A DNA stretch of 64,000 bases, taken from the NCBI GenBank assembly GCA_017302015.1, contig JAFLEE010000014.1, forward strand, positions 17,820 through 81,819. Direction: 5' to 3'. Shown here in pieces: positions 57,377 to 64,000 of this stretch (position 1 is its first letter; every line of letters starts with the position of its first letter). The notes under the pieces are model-generated. The model ran no database searches and was not told the origin of the DNA. It was given only the letters and a program-made list of their open reading frames with translations. Both the position numbers and the translations under genes were made by a program. Source of the stretch: Spirochaetota bacterium. Lineage in GTDB: Bacteria > Spirochaetota > UBA12135 > COTS27 > JAFLEE01.

Positions 57377-57387
57377 CTATATAGGAC
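57374..57387. promoter_or_regulatory. 14-bp perfect palindrome, probable operator of the GntR-type regulator
   Basis: gtcctatataggac reads the same on both strands, immediately upstream of the regulator's winged-helix coding region and followed by a further tatagg. Symmetric sites of this size are typical of GntR/LacI-type operators. It also supplies the in-frame TAG that limits the regulator's frame. Confidence 0.6.
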
Positions 57388-57611
57388 TATAGGTTCCGCG
57401 GGAGCATCTGTCAAGGGCGGGGAATCCCGACCCCTCGGGCCCCTATGGGCGCGCTCCAGGCGGCCAAAGCCCCACTCATCATGACAAAACTCAAGCCGTG
57501 ACCTTTGGTTCTGGCTCACGGTGGCCCATTCGGACGCGCGGGGAAACGGGGCGCGGCCCGTCGACGGAGGCGGGGCACCGCCTCGGGAGTTCCCGATCGG
57601 AATCGTACGCC

Positions 57612-57796
57612 TTAGGGGGTCCTGGTGGTCTCGAGGGCGACGCGCAGCCCGGTGCAATAGCGGCTGTCTTGGGAGGGCCCGGCGCGGAAGGCGCTGCGGC
57701 AGCCCGCCGCGAAAAAAGTCCAGGAACCGCCCCACAGCACATGGCTGGATCCGGAGGACGGGCCCTGGGGATCGGGGCCCCGGGCGCCTCCTCCCG
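57612..57796 (-). pseudogene. C-terminal fragment of a formylglycine-generating-enzyme-like gene (copy B)
   Basis: On the minus strand about 58 codons read as the tail of the FGE-sulfatase family: S-S-H-V-L-W-G-G-S-W, then G-C-R-S-A-F-R-A, then G-L-R-V-A-L-E-T and a TAA stop at 57614-57612. The family signature is R-V-L-R-G-G-S-W ... R-S-A-x-R ... G-F-R. Everything before this is missing; upstream sequence belongs to the repeat leader. Confidence 0.75.
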
Positions 57797-58021
57797 AGCC
57801 CTCTCTCGCTTTCTCGAGAGAATATCAAGCGACATGCCTTCCAACCCAAGCGCGGGTGGTATACTTTGATGCTCTTTCCGCTTCGCGGGATCCTCGATTT
57901 AGGGTACCTCGTTACCAATCACCCCCATCCATTTACGAATGCATTTCAGGATGCATGCGAACCTAAAAAGATCCCCTTCGGACCATTCCGGCTCGGCGGG
58001 CCCATGGAGCGGTAATACCAC

Positions 58022-58737
58022 ATGAATCAATTCCTCCCCGCCCCACCTCCTTCTTCTGCGGAAACAACGAAGCGTTTTTCTTCACCTGCTCGACCCACGG
58101 CGGCATCACTTCGTTTCAAATTCCCCAATCTCGCCTGGCCGAGATCGAAGGCGAATTGGGGGCGATCGACGAACTCTACGGGCCTGAATCGCTGGTTTCG
58201 ATCAAGAAAATCACTGCGCGCATCCTCCATTTACCGACCGAAAGTGTGAAATGAACCCATTCGGTGCACTACCACCGCTTGGCCGAATGGAACACCGAAA
58301 TTCCCATCGATGGTTCGATCCTGGGCAACGAAGACCTCGCCCGACTCGACGCCGAATTGGATCCAACCCACAAAACGTTCGAACTCTACCAGTAACTCAA
58401 AAAACACCGGCATTTCGCCGTGAAGGTGATCGACCGAAAAATCGCTTCGTTCTGCTTTGATCATAGCCATGGCACCATTTCCGTCGAGACGGTCCCCGAC
58501 TTCAGGAACCAGGGGCTTTCAAAGAAGTGCCTCGCGAAGGTGACGAAGGCCATCTGCGACTCGAAATCGTACCCCAAGATCCATTTCCCGACGGACATCG
58601 ATAATGTCGCCGCCCGCAAGGTGGCTGAGAGCGTCTGGTTCCAAAAGAATGGAGAGGGGCTTTGGGTTCGTGTTTCCTTGAAATTGGAGGAACTCAGGGC
58701 GGCATTGCCTGAAGGTGATATTAAGCTCGTGACTTGA
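58022..58737 (+). pseudogene. Broken GNAT acetyltransferase gene (copy B)
   Basis: Nearly identical to the gene at 52571 but disrupted: one C is missing after the fifth codon (ctccccgcccc versus ctcccccgcccc), a TGA stands at 58252-58254 and a TAA at 58394-58396. The last 105 codons remain open and still contain the acetyl-CoA loop, with a Gly-to-Trp change in the conserved S-V-G-F. Confidence 0.85.
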
Positions 58738-58841
58738 CGCACCGCCACCATTTCGGCCGCCATAGATCATTTTTGGGGATTGATTCGTGCGGCAAGTCTA
58801 GCACAAGCGCTAGACCATGCTTTGCGGGGCGCTTCGCAGGC

Positions 58842-59090
58842 CTATAGCCTCTTGGCGAAACTCTCCAAACTCTCCGCCATCCCCGAGGTCACCCGCGCCC
58901 TGTAGGCCTCGCCAGCCTTCCAGGTTCGGGGGGCGCCATCGCTGAAGGCCACCTGATCCTCCATACCATCGGTGCATGGGATCAGATTCGCGCAAGAACC
59001 CCGTTCATCATGCGGTGCCGAAACTGGGTGGTGAGGTCGCGCAACCCCATATCGACCTGACCTGCGAATTTGCAATTTTCCCCTGGAGTT
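58842..59090 (-). pseudogene. 3' fragment of the polysaccharide-lyase-like gene (copy B)
   Basis: Minus-strand codons end in S-L-E-S-F-A-K-R-L exactly as the intact gene at 53392, with V-A-F-S-D-G-A-P-R-T-W-K just before. Homology fades at about 59090 after about 80 codons. No start and no upstream domains: a dead fragment carried with the GNAT duplication. Confidence 0.8.
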
Positions 59091-59164
59091 TTGCCAAACC
59101 CATACCAACAGTCGCTGTCTCGCGCTACGAGCCGGGAGCCATGGCCTTTCCCCCGCCGATCACG

Positions 59165-60481
59165 CTATCGCGCGTATGACCGCCTCGCCAGCCAATAGCC
59201 GGCCAAGCCCATTGCGAAAGAAGCGGCGAGGATGCCGAGTTTGGCGGCGTCGAGCCGGGGCGTCGCGCCGAAAGCGAGCTCGGCGATAAAGAGCGCCATG
59301 GTAAAGCCCACGCCCGAGAGGATGCCGAGCGGCAGGAGTTGGTGCGGGTTCAAACCGGTCGGCAATCGCGCCCAACCCAGCCTGAGCACGAGCCATGAGG
59401 CGCCCAGCACCCCGAGGGGTTTACCGATGCAGAGTCCGATCAGCACGCCGAGGGTCACCCATGAATCCGCCGCCGGGAGAGGGCGCGCGGGGAAGACGAC
59501 GCCTGCATTGGCGAGGGCAAAGAGGGGGACGATGAGCAGGTTGACCCACGGCGAAAGGGCTTGGGACCAGGCGGCCAATGGACTGCGCCCTCGGGCGATC
59601 CCATGGGCGAGCGCTTCGATCGTATGGATCGAGTTCGGCGTTTTCAATTCAGCCCTCGCGAAACGGGCGGTCCATCGGATGGTCCGGTCCGCATCCACGC
59701 GCGCGCCGGAAGGCAGGCAAACCGCCAGGATCACCCCCGCGATGCTGGCGTGGATGCCGGAGGCGATGGTGGCCCCCCAGAGAGCGAGACCGGCGAGCAC
59801 GTAGGGAAGCGGATGCCGCAGCCCGGCGCGGCCCGCGAGGATGACGGAAAGGACGAGGAGCGCGAGGAGTGCCAGGGGCCATGGGTTTAGTCCATGGTTG
59901 TAGAATAGCGCGATGACGAGCACCGCGCCGAGGTCATCGACGATGGCGAGGGCGGCCAGAAAGGTCAGCGCCGCGGCCGGCACCGAGGGGACCAGACGCA
60001 AGATCCCCAGGGCGAAGGCGATATCCGTCGCCATCGGGATGGCCCAACCCGCCCTCCCGGGGCCGCCGAGATGGAAGGCGGTATAGAGGAGCGCGGGCAC
60101 CAGCATCCCCCCGAGGGCCGCCGCGGCGGGAAGGCGCGCACGGCGGGGATCACGAAGTTCGCCGTGGAAGAAGGCCTCCTTCAGTTCCAGGCCGACGACG
60201 AGGAAGAAGAGCGCCATGAGGCCGTCATTGATCAGATGCAGCAGGCTGAGCTTCGCCCCGAAGGTCCCGAAGGCGACCCGAAAGTCGGTATCGAGCCAAG
60301 CCCGGAAACCGGGGCCCAGTGGGCTATTCGCCAGGACGAGGGCGGAGAGCGATGCCAAGAGGACCAGGAGCCCACCGGTGGTCGATTGCCCGAGAAAGCG
60401 GGACAGGGGGCTCATGAGCCTCGCGAGCGGGGGTTCCCGGTCCACCGAGGGCGGTCGTTGATGTTCGAGGGGGTGACGCAT
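59165..60481 (-). CDS. nhaA: Na+/H+ antiporter NhaA
   Basis: 438 residues with about 11-12 membrane helices. NhaA landmarks are present: D-G-L-M-A-L-F-F-L-V-V-G-L-E-L-K near 86-101, M-A-T-D-I-A-F-A near 150-157 and the ion-binding pair D182-D183 in A-I-V-D-D-L-G-A. Exports sodium in exchange for protons. The 5' end is slightly longer than in E. coli. No partner genes; flanked by copy B of the repeat and by the Fic gene, from which it diverges. Confidence 0.95.
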   Translation of the reverse strand: MRHPLEHQRPPSVDREPPLARLMSPLSRFLGQSTTGGLLVLLASLSALVLANSPLGPGFRAWLDTDFRVAFGTFGAKLSLLHLINDGLMALFFLVVGLELKEAFFHGELRDPRRARLPAAAALGGMLVPALLYTAFHLGGPGRAGWAIPMATDIAFALGILRLVPSVPAAALTFLAALAIVDDLGAVLVIALFYNHGLNPWPLALLALLVLSVILAGRAGLRHPLPYVLAGLALWGATIASGIHASIAGVILAVCLPSGARVDADRTIRWTARFARAELKTPNSIHTIEALAHGIARGRSPLAAWSQALSPWVNLLIVPLFALANAGVVFPARPLPAADSWVTLGVLIGLCIGKPLGVLGASWLVLRLGWARLPTGLNPHQLLPLGILSGVGFTMALFIAELAFGATPRLDAAKLGILAASFAMGLAGYWLARRSYAR

Positions 60482-60856
60482 GTTGCATCCTATAAGGCCT
60501 TGGGGGCGGGATCGGGGCCTTGGCCAAACTTGACCGGGCGCGATTTCCCTTGAAACCCAATGGTACCCTGACCCGGGCGATGGCTGGAGGGCTGCCGGAA
60601 AATGGTTTTCAATGTGCGTCCCTCGTCGGTCGAAGAATCGTCAGGCGGGCGATGGGCCCCGAGCGACCGGTCGCGAATCGGAGTGGGCGTCCGATGGCTC
60701 TCCCGTCTCCCGACGGGGCCTGGGAAGGAAGCATCTTCTGGTTTGATGCGATTTCCCGAAAATGGAATAATTCGTACGACACGCTCCGGAGCATCGCCCG
60801 GCCCCCTTCCTCGCCCGCGTCGGGAAAATCCTTGGCTTCTGCCGAAGGAAATCAAA

Positions 60857-61684
60857 ATGATCCTTCTCCCCCCCGAACTCCTCGAATTCGACCGCGTGAA
60901 GCTCGAAGCCCTGGAAGCGGACACCCGCGCCATCTATCGACGGATCCTCTTTAGCCGGGCCTATTCGGATGACGACCTTATCGGGCATTACTTCGCCTCG
61001 ACGCAGGATCTCCGCGACCTCCTGAGCATCAAGAACGCCCAGATGGAAGCGCAGACCGAAGAAGAGGCGCGGGACTATCTGGTGCACCTCAAAAGTTCCC
61101 TCGGCTTCATCATGGATGAGATCATGCACCAGAGGAATTTCCGGCGGGCGGTGGATCTGCTCCATCTCCTCCGGATCATTTCGCCGGAGGCCCATGCCAA
61201 GCATCCCAATCGCTTCCGGGGCACGCTGGTCCAGGTGGGTTCGCATGTCTGCCCGCCCTCGGAGGAAATTCAGGGTCTGATCGAAACTTTCTTCGACTGC
61301 CTCAATCGGATACGAAACCCCATCCTCAGGGCGATTTACGCTCACCATGAACTCGTCCGGATCCATCCGTTCAGCGATGGCAACGGGAGGGTAAGCCGCA
61401 TGGCGAAAAATTGGATCCTCATGTACGACCTTTACCCGCCCGTCTTCATCAACGATGCGGCCGAAAAGCAGGCCTATGTCGCTTCACTCGGGGCGAGTTT
61501 CGGGGCCTTGGCGTCCCGTCCCAACGAGTTCTCTGGCGCCACGAGGATCTTTTTCGAGCAGGAATTCGAACGACTGCGGCGGAGCATCCAAATCGTGGGC
61601 CAAGGCGTGATTCAGGCCATCGAGGGCGGGGTTCCCGCGGCGGCCCGCGGGCTGCGGCAACCGGGGGAGGCGCCCGGAGCCTGA
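60857..61684 (+). CDS. Fic-domain protein (probable AMP-transferase)
   Basis: 275 residues from ATG 60857, chosen for the aaggaa ribosome site 6 bp upstream; the open frame starts earlier at 60602 without support. The Fic motif H-P-F-S-D-G-N-G-R is complete at H170-R178, so the catalytic His and phosphate-binding loop are intact. I do not see a clear S/T-x-x-x-E-G/N inhibitory helix, and no antitoxin gene is adjacent. The helical N-terminus is family-like. Target protein unknown. Confidence 0.85.
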   Translation: MILLPPELLEFDRVKLEALEADTRAIYRRILFSRAYSDDDLIGHYFASTQDLRDLLSIKNAQMEAQTEEEARDYLVHLKSSLGFIMDEIMHQRNFRRAVDLLHLLRIISPEAHAKHPNRFRGTLVQVGSHVCPPSEEIQGLIETFFDCLNRIRNPILRAIYAHHELVRIHPFSDGNGRVSRMAKNWILMYDLYPPVFINDAAEKQAYVASLGASFGALASRPNEFSGATRIFFEQEFERLRRSIQIVGQGVIQAIEGGVPAAARGLRQPGEAPGA

Positions 61685-61839
61685 GGATCCGTTTTTAGGG
61701 ATCGGTCATTCGGGATGGGGCCCGACGGTTCTCGGACGCGAGGGCCCAAGGAACTCGTTGAAATAACGTTCTATGCTCGCCAACGGCGGCGAAGCTCCGC
61801 CACGCGTAGCCAAGAACGGAAAAGTTCTCCTTGAGGGTT

Positions 61840-62010
61840 CCGGGCGGTCTCGAGGGCGATGCGCAGCCCCGCGCTATAGCGGCTGTCTTGGGAGGGCTCC
61901 GCGCGGAAGGCGCTGCGGCAGTCCGCCGCGAAAAAAATACCAGGAACCGCCCCGCAGCACATGGCTGGATCCGGAGGGCGGGCCCTGGGGATCGGGGCCC
62001 CGGGCGCCTC
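61840..62010 (-). pseudogene. C-terminal fragment of a formylglycine-generating-enzyme-like gene (copy C)
   Basis: Same tail as at 57612 (H-V-L-R-G-G-S-W in one frame, then A-D-C-R-S-A-F-R-A and G-L-R-I-A-L-E-T in another). One extra A in an A-run near 61931-61937 shifts the frame between the two halves, and the stop found in copy B is lost. Clearly non-functional. Confidence 0.75.
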
Positions 62011-62241
62011 CTCCCGAGCCCTCTCTCGCTTTCTCGAGAGAATATCAAGCGACATGCCTTCCAATCCAAGTGCGGGTGGCATACTTTGATGCTCTTTCTG
62101 CTTCGCGGGATTCTCGATTTAGGGCACCTCGTTACCAATCACCCCCATCCATTTACGATTGCATTTCAGGATGCATGCGAACCTAAAATGATCCCCTTCG
62201 GACCATTCCGGCTCGGCGGGCCAATGGAGCGGTAATACAAC

Positions 62242-62958
62242 ATGAATCAATTCCACCCTCGGCCCACCTTATTCTTCTGCGGAAACAATGAAGCGTTTTT
62301 CTTCACCTGCTCGACCCGCGACGGCATCACTTCGTTTCAAATTCCCCAATCTCGCCTGGCCGAGATCGAATGCGAATTGGGGTCAATCGACGAGCTCTAA
62401 GGACCTGAATCACTCGATTCTATCAAGAGACTCACCGCGCGCATCTTCACATGTCCGACCGAGAGGGTGAAATGAACCCATTCGGTGCACTACCACCGCT
62501 TGTCCGAATGGAACACCGAAATTCCCATCGATGATTCGATCCTGGGCAACGAAGACCGCGCCCGACTCGACGCCGAACTGGATCCGACCCACAAAACATT
62601 CGAACTCTACCAATACCTTAAAAATTACCGGCATTTCGCCGTGAAGGTGATCGACCGCAAAATCGCGTCTTTCTGCTTTGACAATAGCAATGGCACCCTT
62701 TCCGTCGAGACGGTCCCCGACTTCAGGAACCAGGGGCTGTCAAAGAAGTGCCTCGCGAAGGTGACGAAGGCCATCTGCGACTCAAAATCGTACCCCAAGA
62801 TCCATTTCCCGACGGACATCGAAAATGTCGCCGCCCGCAAGGTGGCCGAGAGCGCCGGGTTCAAAAAGAATGGAGAGGGGCTTTGGGTGCGCGTTTCCTT
62901 GAAATTGGAGGAACTCAGGGCGGTATTGCCTGAAGTTGATATTCGGCTTGTGACGTGA
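62242..62958 (+). pseudogene. Broken GNAT acetyltransferase gene (copy C)
   Basis: Starts atgaatcaattccaccctcg like the others. A TAA interrupts it at 62398-62400 and a TGA lies at 62473-62475. From 62485 an uninterrupted 157-codon frame carries the complete acetyltransferase core, including R-N-Q-G-L-S-K-K-C. Product formation from an internal start (ATG at 62485 region is GTG/TTG-type) is possible but unproven. Confidence 0.8.
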
Positions 62959-63134
62959 CGCTGCGTCACATTATCGATGAGCCTCGCGTGTTCTTTTTCG
63001 GTGTTGCTTCACGTGGTGGGCGAATTGTTTGCGCAAAAACCGCCTTCCGTCGATTGCCAATGACACGACTCTCTGCACCGGACCTAACCTCTCTGCTACG
63101 GCAATCGCCCGCGATTTCCCCTTCCCCTGATATT

Positions 63135-63917
63135 TCATTCTCGCCTTAATCGACCCAAATATTCCGCCGGACGTCGGTCGCCCGGTTCCAAGGCGAGGGC
63201 CCTTCGAAACCAAAGCGCCGCAGTTTCAGTGTCCCGTCGATTCGCTTCGGTAACGCCCATCCAATAGGCCGTATCCGCGCTCCCGGGATCCAGGGCCCAG
63301 GCCCGTTCGAATAGGGCCTTCGCGGCGAGGGGGTCCTTGGCGCCAAGGCGAAGCATCCCGAGACCTCGGAGCGCGGGGAGGCACGATGGATTAAGGCCGA
63401 GGGCGCGCGCGTAGAGGGCTTCATTTGTGGCGTCGCTGGCGAAGGCGGGGTGGTTCCGCCGCGCCTCTTCCGAGAGGCCGAAGGCCCGCCTGATGCCCGG
63501 CCCCGCGAGAGCGGCCGCTTCGCGGTTGGCGGCGAAAAGGGCGGCCGTGACGGCGTAGCCATCGCGCCCCGCGAAGATGAAATTGGAGAGCCCGACCGAT
63601 GAGGATACCCGACCCAGATGGTGGCTGTAAAAATCCCATTCGCCCGAACCCTTCCAGTCCGGGAATGCCGACCTAACCTCGCTTCGGAAGCCGTGGATCG
63701 GTTGTATTTCGAAGCGCGCCTCGAAGGTGTGGAAGATTTCGTGTAGGAGGGTTCCCGGACGGTCCGCGAAACTCTCGGGGATGTAGAGAACGCCCCGTTT
63801 CGGGCCGTCCCATTGCCAGGGGATGAGCGGCAGGCGCTGGGCGCCCCCGGTCGGCTTGGCCCAGAGGTCGCCGCCGGTGATCTTTCTCAAAAATTGGGAC
63901 AGTCGGTCAAGCCACAC
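63135..63917 (-). CDS. HExxH metallopeptidase-like protein with C-terminal TPR repeats
   Basis: 260 residues from GTG 63917. H59-E60-I-F-H63 followed by T-F-E-A-R-F is a zincin-type metal site. The second half (about 160-260) holds two to three TPR units (A-L-Y-A-R-A-L-G-L-N-P, A-L-F-E-R-A-W-A-L-D-P, W-F-R-R-A-L-A-L-E-P). No signal peptide, so it is cytoplasmic or 5'-truncated; an in-frame TAG lies eight codons before the GTG. It is the last gene in the window; its upstream region (63918-64000) holds no gene. Confidence 0.6.
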   Translation of the reverse strand: MWLDRLSQFLRKITGGDLWAKPTGGAQRLPLIPWQWDGPKRGVLYIPESFADRPGTLLHEIFHTFEARFEIQPIHGFRSEVRSAFPDWKGSGEWDFYSHHLGRVSSSVGLSNFIFAGRDGYAVTAALFAANREAAALAGPGIRRAFGLSEEARRNHPAFASDATNEALYARALGLNPSCLPALRGLGMLRLGAKDPLAAKALFERAWALDPGSADTAYWMGVTEANRRDTETAALWFRRALALEPGDRRPAEYLGRLRRE

Positions 63918-64000
63918 TGAATTGCTTCGGGTTTGATTCTACATGCTTTTCCTCCGGGGTGCAATAATTGATGGACGAGTGGAATCGTTTTTTGTTGTAA

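Larger units (their letters stand above)
57612..59090. repeat. Repeat cassette, copy B
   Basis: Contains, in order, the tail of an FGE-like gene (minus), a conserved leader with agagaatatcaagcgacatgcc and cttcgcgggatcctcgatttaggg, a broken GNAT gene (plus) and the tail of the polysaccharide-lyase-like gene (minus). The GNAT and lyase parts match copy A; the FGE and GNAT parts match copy C. Confidence 0.8.
61840..62958. repeat. Repeat cassette, copy C
   Basis: FGE-like tail (minus), conserved leader and broken GNAT gene (plus), colinear with copy B. The match ends right after the GNAT stop, so the lyase tail of copies A and B is absent. Shared FGE part shows that B and C derive from each other rather than independently from A. 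Confidence 0.8.

Overview
The window is high-GC bacterial DNA with many long secreted glycan-active proteins, each next to its own AraC/XylR-type regulator. It carries a planctomycete-style DUF1549/DUF1553 - DUF1501 - PPC-domain operon, a formylglycine-type sulfatase, Tat signals, heme A synthase and NhaA. This set is typical of the PVC superphylum (Planctomycetota, Verrucomicrobiota, Lentisphaerota) or a similar polysaccharide-degrading phylum. The sequence alone does not fix the phylum. No rRNA, tRNA, CRISPR array, integrase or transposase was seen.

Left part (1-19 kb): an edge-truncated gene; a secreted clan-A-like glycosidase (701-3133, minus); an AraC fragment and a full AraC gene divergent from a cytosolic-carboxypeptidase-like M14 peptidase (4-6.2 kb); an exported beta-propeller and a GH63-type glucosidase next to another AraC gene (7.4-10.8 kb); and AraC plus an LVIVD beta-propeller plus a 1.37-kilo-residue glycosidase (11.6-18.7 kb). 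Between these lie decayed duplicates: 6206-6955 is a broken copy of 11.92-12.68 kb, and 11040-11272 fuses pieces of the 701-3133 and 5034-6170 genes.

Middle part (19-40.3 kb): an orphan cytidine/guanine-deaminase-fold enzyme; a coupled Tat-protein/sulfatase pair; AraC divergent from a GH39-like enzyme that overlaps a GHL6/GH42-like enzyme; a XylR-like regulator followed by another giant GH-like protein with a CBM9-type tail; then the operon DUF1549/1553 - DUF1501 - PPC - thioredoxin.

Right part (40.3-64 kb): a small outer-membrane-type barrel; a 1572-residue hybrid histidine kinase whose N-terminal half appears to be five diverged copies of one unrecognised module; a minus-strand catabolic operon (Gfo/Idh/MocA dehydrogenase, xylose-isomerase-like epimerase, metallo-beta-lactamase-fold hydrolase, metallophosphoesterase) divergent from an AraC gene; heme A synthase; and GNAT acetyltransferases. 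Next come a polysaccharide-lyase-like toroid protein with a GntR/LacI-hybrid regulator, NhaA, a Fic protein and an HExxH-TPR protein. A cassette around one GNAT gene occurs three times here (52.35, 57.6 and 61.84 kb). Only the first GNAT is intact; the other two also carry tails of formylglycine-generating-enzyme-like genes.

Overall the region reads as several regulator-plus-hydrolase loci for breaking down complex sugars, with export, desulfation and sugar oxidation functions, and a strong history of local duplication and decay.
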